Assembly: GCA_937863205.1 (NCBI GenBank)
Contig: CALMGA010000565.1
Location: forward strand, 1 to 17,129
Reading direction: 5' to 3'
DNA: 17,129 nt
Source of the DNA: an uncultured Beijerinckiaceae bacterium
GTDB taxonomy: Bacteria > Pseudomonadota > Alphaproteobacteria > Rhizobiales > Beijerinckiaceae
Each line of letters begins with the position of its first letter. Positions within the stretch are counted from its first letter, which is position 1. Below the pieces are notes generated by a model that saw only the letters and a list, made by a program, of their open reading frames with translations, did no database searches and was not told where the DNA came from. Position numbers and translations under genes: made by a program. Positions 9,134-15,777 of the stretch are shown piece by piece.

Positions 9134-9931
9134 ATGACGGTCCGCGCGGCACCGGCACGCCCCGCCGCCGTCGGGGGGGCGGCCGGTCGCGCGGGGGCCG
9201 GCGCCGGGGCGCCGCGACCGGGCGCGGCGGCCGACGGGCCGGTCGTGTTCGCCGCCGCCAGCATGAAGACGGCCCTTGACGCGATCGCCGCCCGCTTCGC
9301 CGCCAAGACCGGCAAAACCCCGGTCATCTCCTACGGGTCGTCGGGCGTGCTGGCCAAGCAGATCCTAGCCGGGGCGCCGGCCGACCTCTTCATCTCCGCC
9401 GACGAGCAGTGGATGGACTTCCTCGCCGGCAAGGATGCCCTCAAGGCGGGAACGCGGGACACGCTGCTCGGCAACGGCCTCGTGCTGGTCGCACCTGCCA
9501 ACGCGGAGGCCAAGCTCACCATCGCGCCCGGCTTCGGCCTCGCGGCGGCGCTGGGCGACGGCAAGCTCGCGGTGTGCACGGTGGCCTCGTGCCCGGCCGG
9601 CATCTACGGCAAGCAGGCGTTGCAGAAGCTCGGCGTGTTCGCGGCGGTCGAGCCGAAACTGGCGCAGGCCGAGAACGTGCGGGCGGCGCTTCTGCTGGTT
9701 GCCCGCGGCGAGGCGAAGTTCGGCATCGTCTACACCAGCGACGCCAAATCGGAGCCAAGGGTGAAGGTGGTCGACACGTTTCCAGAATCCTCGCACACGC
9801 CGATCACCTATCCCGTCGCCGTGACCAAGGAGTCCAAGAGCGCCGATTCCGGCGCGCTGGAAGCCTTCCTTCGCGCGCCGGAATCGGCGGAGATCCTGAG
9901 CGGACAAGGCTTCACCGTTCTGAGCAGATAG
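9134..9931 (+). CDS. modA: Molybdate ABC transporter substrate-binding protein
   Basis: Periplasmic binding protein that captures molybdate (or tungstate) for the ModBC permease. It shows family hallmarks in order: VVFAAASMKTALDAIAARF (about 37-55), ISYGSSGVLAKQI (65-77), GAPADLFISADEQWMD (80-95), TLLGNGLVLVAP, CPAGIYGKQALQKLG, ENVRAALLLVARGEAKFGIVY and TPITYPVAVTKES. The length, 265 residues, is normal. The ATG at 9134 is favoured by GGGGAGG nine bases upstream. The first 35 residues are odd: they are Ala/Gly/Pro/Arg-rich and lack the continuous hydrophobic core of a signal peptide, although an Ala-Ala-Ala cleavage-like site precedes the mature part. Export therefore cannot be confirmed from sequence. 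It heads the modABC cluster, which probably serves the neighbouring molybdenum enzyme NasA. Confidence 0.94.
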   Translation: MTVRAAPARPAAVGGAAGRAGAGAGAPRPGAAADGPVVFAAASMKTALDAIAARFAAKTGKTPVISYGSSGVLAKQILAGAPADLFISADEQWMDFLAGKDALKAGTRDTLLGNGLVLVAPANAEAKLTIAPGFGLAAALGDGKLAVCTVASCPAGIYGKQALQKLGVFAAVEPKLAQAENVRAALLLVARGEAKFGIVYTSDAKSEPRVKVVDTFPESSHTPITYPVAVTKESKSADSGALEAFLRAPESAEILSGQGFTVLSR

Positions 9932-10005
9932 CGTCCCGTGCGGATCGATGATCGACGGCGCGGTCCCCTTCCGCCCCGGCGCGGTCGGCCCTCATCGGGG
10001 AGAAC

Positions 10006-10713
10006 GTGTTGAGCGCAGCGCTCGGGCTGTCGGGTGAGGACTGGACGGCGGTCGCCCTGTCGCTGCGCGTCGCGGTGGTCGCGACCCTGGCCAGCCTGCC
10101 GGCTGGGATTGCCGTCGCCTACGCGCTGGCGCGCCGGACCTTTCCGGGCAAGGCGCTGCTCGACGCGGTGGTCAACCTGCCCCTCGTCCTGCCGCCGGTG
10201 GTGATCGGCTACGTGCTGCTTCTCGCCTTCGGGCGGCGCGGGCTGCTGGGCTCGGCGCTGGCCGACATCGGCATCGTGCTGTCGTTCCGCTGGACCGGTG
10301 CGGCGCTGGCCTGCGCGGTGATGGGCTTCCCCCTGATGGTCCGGGCGATGCGGCTGTCCTTCGAAGCGGTCGACACCCGCCTGGAGGCCGCCGCCGGCAC
10401 GCTCGGCGCCGGCCCGGCCTGGCGGTTCGTGCTCATCACGCTGCCCCTCGCCCTGCCCGGCCTCGTCACCGGCTCGATCCTGGCCTTCGCCCGCTCGCTG
10501 GGCGAGTTCGGCGCCACCATCACCTTCGTCGCCAACATCCCCGGCGAAACGCAAACCATCGCCGCCGCGATCTACACCGACGTGCAGACCCCCGACGGCG
10601 ATGCCGGCGCGCTCAGGCTGACGCTGATCTCCGTCGCCCTTTCGTTCGCCGCCGTGCTGGCCTCCAACCTCGCCCAGCGCGCGGCCGAGCGCCGCCTGTC
10701 GGCCGCCGGCTGA
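10006..10713 (+). CDS. modB: Molybdate ABC transporter permease
   Basis: Inner-membrane permease of the molybdate importer, 235 residues and strongly hydrophobic with about five membrane segments, for example in LRVAVVATLASLPAGIAVAYAL and LLDAVVNLPLVLPPVVIGYVLLL. The cytoplasmic EAA loop that docks to ModC is visible as EAAAGTLGAGPAWRFVLITL. The ModB-typical sequence GEFGATITFVANIPGET follows. The GTG at 10006 is taken as the start; TTG at 10009 is equally possible because the GGGGAGA upstream is better spaced for it. It lies 74 bases after modA and 50 before modC, presumably in one transcript. There is no sign of ModB-ModC fusion. Confidence 0.94.
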   Translation: MLSAALGLSGEDWTAVALSLRVAVVATLASLPAGIAVAYALARRTFPGKALLDAVVNLPLVLPPVVIGYVLLLAFGRRGLLGSALADIGIVLSFRWTGAALACAVMGFPLMVRAMRLSFEAVDTRLEAAAGTLGAGPAWRFVLITLPLALPGLVTGSILAFARSLGEFGATITFVANIPGETQTIAAAIYTDVQTPDGDAGALRLTLISVALSFAAVLASNLAQRAAERRLSAAG

Positions 10714-10735
10714 GCGCCGCGCAGGAGTTGCCGCC

Positions 10736-10753
10736 ATGATGCACTCGCCTTGA
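10736..10753 (+). CDS. Five-codon open frame ahead of modC (possible leader peptide)
   Basis: ATG ATG CAC TCG CCT TGA would encode MMHSP. Its ATG has a better ribosome site (AGGAG, eight bases upstream) than modC itself. It ends ten bases before the modC GTG, in a different frame. It may load ribosomes that then restart at modC. No evidence of expression is available and the short length means it could be chance. Confidence 0.3.
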   Translation: MMHSP

Positions 10754-10763
10754 TCCAACCACG

Positions 10764-11882
10764 GTGATCGACGTCGCCCTGCAAACGAGCGTCGGCGCCT
10801 TCTCGCTCGACGTCGCCTTTCGCAGCGCCGGCGGCGTCACCGCCCTGTTCGGGCGATCCGGCTCGGGCAAGTCGATGACGCTCGGCCTGATCGCCGGCTT
10901 GCGTCGCCCGGCGCAGGGCCACGTCCGCATCGACGATCTCGTTCTCCTCGACACCGCCGGCGGGCTGTGCCGGCCACCCCACCGCCGCCGCATCGGGCTG
11001 GTGTTCCAGGACGCGCAGCTGTTTCCGCACATGAACGTGCGCCGCAACCTGCTGTTTGGCCGCTGGTTCGCCAAGCGGGAGGCGGGAGCCGGCCCGGCCA
11101 TCACCCTGGACTCCGTGGTCGACACCCTCGGCCTCGGCGCGCTGCTCGCCCGCTTCCCCGCCACGCTGTCGGGCGGCGAGCGCCAGCGCGTCGCCATCGG
11201 CCGGGCCCTGCTGGCCAACCCCCGCCTGCTCCTCTTCGACGAGCCGCTCGCAGCCCTCGACCGGCAGCGCAAGCTCGACATCCTGCCCTTGATCGAGCGG
11301 GTGCGCGACGATTTCGCGGTGCCCATCATCTACGTGTCGCACGCGGCCGACGAGGTGGTCCGCCTTGCCGCCGACGTGATCGTGCTGGAGAACGGTCGCG
11401 TCGTGGCCAACGGCCCGCCCGAGGTCGTGCTGGGCGCGGCCAGCGGAGCCGGCGACGAGCGCTTCGGCCGGGTCTCGATCCTCACCGCGACGGTTGGCGA
11501 GCGCGACGAGGCCTTCGACCTGACCGGCCTCGACCACCCGGCCGGGCGGCTGTGGCTCGCCGGGCGGGTCGCCGGTGCCGCAGGCAGTCAGGTCCGGGTG
11601 CTCGTCCATGCCACGGATGTCAGCCTCGCGCCGGGCGAGACCGGCCCGCTGTCGATCCGCAGCTCGCGCGAGGGGCGGAGCGCCGCCATCGCAGGGGATC
11701 GGGCGCTGGCGGCGGTCACCGTGGCGCTCGCCGGTGACGGCTCGCGCGTCGCCCTCATCACCCGCCGCGCCCTGCACGACCTCGCGCTCACCGTCGGCTC
11801 GCCGGTGCGGGCCCTGGTCAAGACGGTGGCGCTCGATGAGGGATCGATGCCGGGCGGATGTCGACCGGAGGGGTTCCAATAG
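10764..11882 (+). CDS. modC: Molybdate ABC transporter ATP-binding protein
   Basis: Energises molybdate import. The 372-residue protein has a complete ABC ATPase domain: Walker A GRSGSGKS (30-37), Q-loop LVFQDAQLF (79-87), signature LSGGERQRVAIGRALL (135-150), Walker B LLLFDEPLAALD (155-166) and switch His in YVSHAADE (about 190-197). The C-terminal part (about 285-360) fits a Mop/TOBE regulatory domain that binds oxyanion, including the stretches LSIRSSREG and VRALVKTVAL. The start is GTG at 10764 because MIDVALQTSVGAFSLDVAF matches the family beginning. There is no clear ribosome site directly before it; the strong AGGAG nearby belongs to a five-codon open frame just upstream. Confidence 0.95.
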   Translation: MIDVALQTSVGAFSLDVAFRSAGGVTALFGRSGSGKSMTLGLIAGLRRPAQGHVRIDDLVLLDTAGGLCRPPHRRRIGLVFQDAQLFPHMNVRRNLLFGRWFAKREAGAGPAITLDSVVDTLGLGALLARFPATLSGGERQRVAIGRALLANPRLLLFDEPLAALDRQRKLDILPLIERVRDDFAVPIIYVSHAADEVVRLAADVIVLENGRVVANGPPEVVLGAASGAGDERFGRVSILTATVGERDEAFDLTGLDHPAGRLWLAGRVAGAAGSQVRVLVHATDVSLAPGETGPLSIRSSREGRSAAIAGDRALAAVTVALAGDGSRVALITRRALHDLALTVGSPVRALVKTVALDEGSMPGGCRPEGFQ

Positions 11883-11960
11883 GTCCTATGTCCGCATTGC
11901 CTTCCCCTGCGCTTGGGCTAACCCAGACCAACTCTTGTCGCTGCCGGAGAAAGATCCGCC

Positions 11961-12560
11961 ATGAGCAATCCCACGACGCTTCGCACCGTATCCGGCCTTC
12001 CCAGCGCGGCGCCAAGCCTCGCCGGGTCCGCGCTGGTGATGATCGACCTGCAGAACACCTATCGCGAGGGGCTGATGCGGCTCGCCGACGTGGAGCCGGC
12101 GATCGTGGAAGCGCAGGCGCTGCTGCGGCGCGCCCGCGAGGCCGGCACGCCGATCTTCCACATCCGGCACAGCGCCGGCGCCGGCTCGCCCTACGACATC
12201 GAGGCCGCGACCGGCGCCATCAGCGACGAAGTGGCGCCCCAGGGCGACGAGCCGGTGATCACCAAGCTGTTTCCCAGCGCCTTCGTCGGCACCGACCTTG
12301 AAGAGCGGCTGCGCGCCAAAGGGGTCCGGGACGTCATCCTGGCCGGCTTCATGACCCACATGTGCGTGAATTCGACGGCGCGCGGCGCCTTCAACCTCGG
12401 CTTCCACCCGACGGTGGTGGCGGCGACCACGGCGACGCGCGACCTGCCGGGCCTGGACGGATCGGTGGTCAAGGCGGCGGCGCTGCAGAGCGCCAGCCTC
12501 GCCGCCCTTGCCGACCTGTTCGCGGTCGTGGTAGCGCGGGAGGGTGAAATCCGCGCCTGA
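11961..12560 (+). CDS. Cysteine hydrolase, isochorismatase-like superfamily
   Basis: A 199-residue protein with the Asp-Lys-Cys catalytic triad of the family: D29 in LVMIDLQNTY, K102 in VITKLFPSAF and C135 in GFMTHMCVNSTAR. GAFNLGFHPTVVAATTATRDL follows, as in many of these hydrolases. The superfamily includes nicotinamidases, N-carbamoylsarcosine amidases, ureidoacrylate hydrolases and isochorismatases. The substrate cannot be told from sequence alone, and no siderophore or pyrimidine-catabolism genes are nearby. ATG with GGAG about ten bases upstream. It starts 78 bases after modC on the same strand, so co-transcription is possible but unproven. Confidence 0.88.
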   Translation: MSNPTTLRTVSGLPSAAPSLAGSALVMIDLQNTYREGLMRLADVEPAIVEAQALLRRAREAGTPIFHIRHSAGAGSPYDIEAATGAISDEVAPQGDEPVITKLFPSAFVGTDLEERLRAKGVRDVILAGFMTHMCVNSTARGAFNLGFHPTVVAATTATRDLPGLDGSVVKAAALQSASLAALADLFAVVVAREGEIRA

Positions 12561-12637
12561 GGCGGCCCGTCCGCCCTCGGGCAGCGAGCCTTGCCACCGG
12601 CGGGGCGCCTCCGCTTCGGACCCTGGGAGTTGCATCG

Positions 12638-13279
12638 ATGGCCGCCTCGAACATCACCCCCACGGTGGCGGACGAGCCCTCGCGGCGCGACTTCCTGTTC
12701 ATCGCGACGGGTGCCGTCGGCGTCGTGGGCGCGGCCAGCCTGGCGGTTCCCCTGGTGTCGGAGTTGCAGCCCGACGCCCAGGTGATCGCGGCCGGCGCCC
12801 CCATCGACGTCGACATCAGCTCGATCGAGCCGGGCCAGCAGATCCTGGTGAAATGGCGCGGGCATCCGATCTTCATCGTCAACCGGACGCCCGAGGCGTT
12901 GAAGACGCTGCAGGAGCCGGTGCTGGTCGACAAGCTGTCCGATCCCGACTCCAAGGCGCTGCAGCAGCCGGAGTACGCGGCCAACTGGCACCGCTCGGTG
13001 AAGCCCGAGTTCCTGGTGCTGGTCGGCGTGTGCACGCACCTGGGCTGCATCCCGAGCTTCCAGCCCAACAAGGGCGAGGTCGATGCGAACTGGCAGGGCG
13101 GCTATTTCTGCCCCTGCCACGGCTCGAAGTACGATCTCGCCGGCCGGGTCTACAGCGGCGTTCCCGCGCCCTACAACCTGCCGGTGCCGCCCTACGTCTT
13201 CGCCAACGACAAGACGCTTCGCATCGGCGAGAACCCGTCCGGCACGGCCTACGACCTGGCCGACGTCGTTCAGCTCTGA
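12638..13279 (+). CDS. petA: Rieske iron-sulfur protein (ubiquinol-cytochrome c reductase ISP), solitary
   Basis: A 213-residue Rieske 2Fe-2S protein. SRRDFLFIATGAVGVVGAAS (about 15-34) is a Tat-type twin-arginine signal that also serves as membrane anchor. The cluster motifs are C132-T-H134-L-G-C137 and C158-P-C160-H161. C132, H134, C158 and H161 hold the cluster, and C137/C160 form the expected disulfide. S163 and Y165, residues that raise the potential in bc1 Rieske proteins, are both present. In the bc1 complex it carries electrons from quinol to cytochrome c1. The usual petB and petC do not follow; the next gene converges from the other strand. Sequences such as GGYFCPCHGSKYDLAGRV and EPGQQ read more like beta/gammaproteobacterial PetA. 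GGGAG eight bases upstream supports the start. Confidence 0.93.
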   Translation: MAASNITPTVADEPSRRDFLFIATGAVGVVGAASLAVPLVSELQPDAQVIAAGAPIDVDISSIEPGQQILVKWRGHPIFIVNRTPEALKTLQEPVLVDKLSDPDSKALQQPEYAANWHRSVKPEFLVLVGVCTHLGCIPSFQPNKGEVDANWQGGYFCPCHGSKYDLAGRVYSGVPAPYNLPVPPYVFANDKTLRIGENPSGTAYDLADVVQL

Positions 13280-13283
13280 TTGC

Positions 13284-13300
13284 CCGGCTCCGATCGCCGG
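13284..13300. terminator. Weak hairpin between convergent petA and phosphatase genes
   Basis: CCGGC (13284-13288) and GCCGG (13296-13300) pair around a seven-base loop in the 31-base gap between two convergent stops. The position suits a two-way terminator, but the stem is short and no T run follows on either strand. Confidence 0.25.
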
Positions 13301-13310
13301 CCCCAGCCTG

Positions 13311-14024
13311 TCAAAGGGTTGGGCGCCGGTGCAGGTGGATGAAGTCGACGGGGCCGCCGGGCTTGGCGTCGTCGAAGACGCCGACAACCAGCCGGCCTGT
13401 CGCCCACGCCAGCGTGTCGAGGCCGGTCCGCCCTTCGAGGCAGAGTGGGCCGTTCTCGTCGGGGTGATGCCCGTGCACCACGTGGTGGATGCCGTGGCCG
13501 CCGGTCGCGTCGCGAGGGTAGCGCTTCCACAGCAGGGTCTTGTCGGCCTGCCGGTCGAGCGGCATCGCCGGATCGACGCCGGCATGGACGTAAACGCGCT
13601 GGGCATCCACATGCATCGCCGGCAGGGCCTCGATCCAGGCGAGGTGGCCGGCGATCAGGTCGCGTCGATCGCGATAGGAGTTGATGGTGGCATCGCCGCC
13701 GTTGCCGATCCACCAATCGAGACGTTCGGGATTCTGCAGGGCGAGAGCCATCATCGCCTCGTGATTGCCCTTCAGGCAGATCCAGCGCCAGCCCTCGGGC
13801 GGCCCGGCGATCAGTCGGTCGAGGATCTCCGCGCTCTGCGGCCCGCGGTCGACGTAGTCGCCGAGAAACACCGCCGTGCGGGTCAGCGCACCGGCGGGGT
13901 AAGCGTCCATGGCGGCGAGGGCATCGCCGAGCAGATCGAAGCGGCCGTGGAGGTCGGCGACGGCGAACAACAAGCCGAACGGCGCAGGTGCCGGACCTTG
14001 GGGCACCGCGGGCGCCTCAGTCAT
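13311..14024 (-). CDS. Calcineurin-like metallophosphatase (Ser/Thr phosphatase 1 or diadenosine-tetraphosphatase type)
   Basis: A 237-residue protein with the full set of metallophosphatase motifs: D24-x-H26 (VADLHGR), GDYVDRGP (55-62), GNHE (86-89), H147 in YVHAGVDP and H186 in VHGHH. These bind two metal ions that activate water for phosphoester cleavage. The small size and the order of motifs fit the lambda-phosphatase/PrpA group or related ApaH-like enzymes. Whether the substrate is a phosphoprotein or a nucleotide cannot be read from sequence. The ATG at 14024 overlaps the upstream dehydratase stop by eight bases (ATGACTGA); an in-frame ATG at 14039 is the alternative. The pair is likely one operon with translational coupling. 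Confidence 0.88.
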   Translation of the reverse strand: MTEAPAVPQGPAPAPFGLLFAVADLHGRFDLLGDALAAMDAYPAGALTRTAVFLGDYVDRGPQSAEILDRLIAGPPEGWRWICLKGNHEAMMALALQNPERLDWWIGNGGDATINSYRDRRDLIAGHLAWIEALPAMHVDAQRVYVHAGVDPAMPLDRQADKTLLWKRYPRDATGGHGIHHVVHGHHPDENGPLCLEGRTGLDTLAWATGRLVVGVFDDAKPGGPVDFIHLHRRPTL

Positions 14025-14412
14025 GCCGGATGTAGGCATGGCGCGGGTCGTCCGGCGGTCCCGTCAGCGCCCCACCTTGGCGTTCTGGCCGCCAGCCGAC
14101 CACGTCCTCGATCCGGGCGGCGAGTTCGAAGTCCTTAACGGTGACGCCCTTCGCCGTATGGGTCCACAGCCTCACGACGACGCCCTTGAAGCTGACAATC
14201 AGCTCGGGGTGATGCCAAGCGGCCTCGCAAAGGTGGCCGACCGTGGTCGCCACCATCAGGGCCGCCTTGAAGCTGGCCGTTCTGAAGCTGCGCTGCAGCG
14301 CATTGTCGACGCAATGCCAGTGCGGGAGGGGTGCCAGCCGCTCTGCGATTTCAGCCTCGCCGTAAGCTCGTTGGTCGTCGCAAGCTCGTTCGTGGCCCAC
14401 GCTCTGCCCCAT
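14017..14412 (-). CDS. phhB: Pterin-4a-carbinolamine dehydratase
   Basis: Dehydrates 4a-hydroxytetrahydropterin, normally recycling the cofactor of aromatic amino acid hydroxylases. The core matches the small PCD/DCoH family: RSFRTASFKAAL (41-52), CEAAWHHPELIVSFKGVVV (62-80), LWTHTAKGVTVKDFELAARI (82-101). H67, H68 and H85 are the expected catalytic or binding histidines. No phenylalanine hydroxylase is in the window. The family has also been linked to molybdenum-cofactor metabolism by gene context, which would fit the nas/mod neighbours, but the distance makes this only a hint. The start is uncertain: ATG at 14412 (131 residues) is chosen, with GTG at 14400 and TTG at 14466 possible. The extra 25-30 N-terminal residues are not typical. 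Symbol by family only. Confidence 0.85.
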   Translation of the reverse strand: MGQSVGHERACDDQRAYGEAEIAERLAPLPHWHCVDNALQRSFRTASFKAALMVATTVGHLCEAAWHHPELIVSFKGVVVRLWTHTAKGVTVKDFELAARIEDVVGWRPERQGGALTGPPDDPRHAYIRHD

Positions 14413-14453
14413 CCCATGCGATCCCGACGCTCCCACGAGAGCTGGGAGCTGAG

Positions 14454-14471
14454 CAGGCTTTCGCAAGCCTG
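14454..14471. repeat. Perfect hairpin in the phhB upstream region
   Basis: CAGGCTT (14454-14460) pairs with AAGCCTG (14465-14471) around TCGC. It lies just upstream of the chosen phhB start and would be in its leader. It contradicts the TTG start at 14466, which would fall inside the stem. Confidence 0.45.
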
Positions 14472-14510
14472 ATCACACCTTGGGTTCGAAGCGGCTTCGA
14501 TTCCGGTGGG

Positions 14511-14543
14511 AAAAAAGCGAGATCGAACGTGGCATGAGCCACG
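14511..14543 (-). terminator. Candidate gcrA terminator
   Basis: On the minus strand CGTGGC and GCCACG (14543-14528) form a six-base stem with a TCAT loop, and a T6 run (14516-14511) follows after eleven bases. The position after gcrA is right, but the gap between stem and T run is longer than in standard intrinsic terminators. Confidence 0.4.
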
Positions 14544-14576
14544 CGAGGCTGCCGAGCGGTTCTTTTCGCCAGACAT

Positions 14577-14619
14577 GCGTCACCAAGCACGCGTCACCAA
14601 GCACGCGTCACCAAAGCAC
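14577..14619 (+). repeat. Three-copy 14-base tandem repeat
   Basis: The unit GCGTCACCAAGCAC occurs at 14577-14590 and 14591-14604 exactly, and at 14605-14619 with one extra A. It lies between gcrA and phhB outside coding sequence, about 50 bases after the gcrA stop. Slippage could explain it; a role as protein-binding iterons is possible but unsupported. Confidence 0.85.
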
Positions 14620-14665
14620 GCGGCGCTGGGCAGGCTGCCGCCGATACGTTCGGGGCGGGGACGGC

Positions 14666-15184
14666 TCACGCCGTCTTGCGCTGCCGTCGGTCCTGCGCCG
14701 GCTGATAGGCCATGCGGCTGTGAACCTTGCAATACGGCCCTTCGCCGATCGGCGCCTTGCCGCCGCAGTAGCGGAACTCGGTCGAGGACGGATCGCCGAC
14801 CGGCCAGCGGCACATCGATTCGCGCAGATCCATGATGGTGACGTTCTCGATCATCGAAATCACCCTGTCCTCTCCGGTGCGACGGAGCGGGAACACCACC
14901 GGCTGGCCCTGCACGGCGAGGGCGACGTTGCCGCGGACCGGCATCGCCACGGCGCGGTGCGGGGTCGCATCGGCCGAAGCGGCCGGCTTGGCCGGGCGCT
15001 GGCGCGGGCCGGGAGGCGGCACGGGCGCCTTGGCCCGACCCGACAGGCCGAGGCGATGCACCTTGCCGATCACCGCGTTGCGGGTAACGCCGCCGGCCAG
15101 TTCGGTCGCGATCCGGCTGGCGCTCAAGCCATCCAACCAAAGCCTGCGCAGCAGCTCGACGCGCTCCTCGGTCCAGGACAACAT
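14666..15184 (-). CDS. gcrA: GcrA cell-cycle regulator
   Basis: A 172-residue DNA-binding transcription factor that, in Caulobacter, works with sigma-70 RNA polymerase at promoters carrying methylated GANTC sites. The N-terminal helix-turn-helix is unmistakable: SWTEERVELLRRLWLDGLSA (3-22), then ATELAGGVTRNAVIGKVHRL (26-45). A Pro/Ala-rich linker follows (about 51-75), and the C-terminal polymerase-binding region includes MCRWPVGDP, FRYCGGKA and YCKVHSRMAYQP. The length equals that of known GcrA proteins. The ATG at 15184 (MLSWTEE) is chosen because AAGGA lies five bases upstream; the frame is open further, to 15298, but without ribosome-site support. The alanine pair in ELAGGV adds one residue compared with the usual ELGGV. 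Strongest evidence in the window for an alphaproteobacterial host. Confidence 0.96.
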   Translation of the reverse strand: MLSWTEERVELLRRLWLDGLSASRIATELAGGVTRNAVIGKVHRLGLSGRAKAPVPPPGPRQRPAKPAASADATPHRAVAMPVRGNVALAVQGQPVVFPLRRTGEDRVISMIENVTIMDLRESMCRWPVGDPSSTEFRYCGGKAPIGEGPYCKVHSRMAYQPAQDRRQRKTA

Positions 15185-15393
15185 CGCTTCCTTGTCCACC
15201 ACTTGGTCTGCCATCTCAGCGCCCGCCCGCATCTCAAGTTCGCCCGCGACACGCCTCGGGTGGTTCACCCCCTGCAAGACAGGCGCGCGACACCGCACCG
15301 GCGCAAGCCTGTGTCGTTGAACGCAAGTACGCTTGGAGTGAAACCGCCCGACGCGAGGCCGTGGTCAGCGCCTAGGAAGCTACACTAGGGGTC

Positions 15394-15560
15394 GAATCGG
15401 GCGCAAGCCTCGTACAGGTTGATAAATGGTTTTAACCGGTCGGCGCTGCGTTGCGCTCAAGGCTTTGCTGAACAGCGTTGAATCAAAAGGAGAACGAAAC
15501 GGAGTCGTCTTGCCACTTGGCCGGGCGCTGCGAATTGATGGTCGTTGTCTGTTCGGAATC
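15394..15560. promoter_or_regulatory. Cluster of four GANTC (CcrM methylation) sites
   Basis: GAATC at 15394-15398, GAATC at 15480-15484, GAGTC at 15502-15506 and GAATC at 15556-15560. GANTC is the target of the alphaproteobacterial methyltransferase CcrM, and GcrA responds to its methylation state. The sites are seen directly; a regulatory role is inferred from their place upstream of gcrA. Confidence 0.5.
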
Positions 15561-15675
15561 GGCAACACGGTCGCAGCGGCGCGCTGGAACCGCCCGATCG
15601 GAGGCGGTGCGGTCTGCATCGCTTGCGCCGGCCACCCCTCCAGGCTGCCGCCTTGGGAGCCGTCACCTTGGGAGG

Positions 15676-15704
15676 TTGCCGATCCCCGGCACCCCGGCTA
15701 TAGA
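15676..15704 (+). promoter_or_regulatory. Sigma-70 type promoter of rplY
   Basis: TTGCCG (15676-15681) and TATAGA (15699-15704) are separated by exactly 17 bases, a good match to the housekeeping consensus. Transcription would begin near 15711, giving a leader of about 67 bases before the rplY ATG. Confidence 0.6.
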
Positions 15705-15777
15705 GCCGCTTCGCGTTCAATCCGACACCCCTGGAGGCGTGGACGCGGTACCACGTTCGTTGTTTGAAGGACACCAG

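Larger units (their letters stand above)
14413..14665. other. Hairpin- and repeat-rich spacer between gcrA and phhB
   Basis: This 253-base gap has no credible gene. It packs three perfect short hairpins (14454-14471, 14486-14500, 14528-14543), an A6 run (14511-14516) and a 14-base tandem repeat (14577-14619). It should contain the gcrA transcript end and the phhB promoter. I could not place a confident -35/-10. Confidence 0.6.
15185..15777. other. Long regulatory spacer between divergent gcrA and rplY
   Basis: This 593-base gap holds no gene I can support; open frames in it have no recognisable protein text. It contains four GANTC sites within 167 bases (15394, 15480, 15502, 15556), an AT-richer patch near 15421-15436 with TTTAACC, and the rplY promoter at 15676-15704. 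Promoters for gcrA should be here too, but none is clear. A short non-coding RNA cannot be excluded. Confidence 0.55.

Noticed and set aside
9173..9179. Frameshift in the modA leader at a G7 run
   Set aside because: Shifting the frame in either direction gives Arg-rich text, not a hydrophobic signal peptide, so a single indel there does not explain the odd leader.
9808..11879. Long minus-strand open frames across modB and modC
   Set aside because: modB and modC on the plus strand have complete family motifs; the minus frames are low-complexity shadows.
14481..14510. tRNA-like T-arm text (GGTTCGAA and TTCGATTCC)
   Set aside because: No acceptor stem, anticodon arm or D arm can be built around it on either strand; the similarity comes from a short palindrome.
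15478..15777. N-terminal extension of rplY by about 100 codons
   Set aside because: The bL25 family start ([18 protein letters not shown]) and its ribosome site are at 15778, and a good promoter lies inside the proposed extension.
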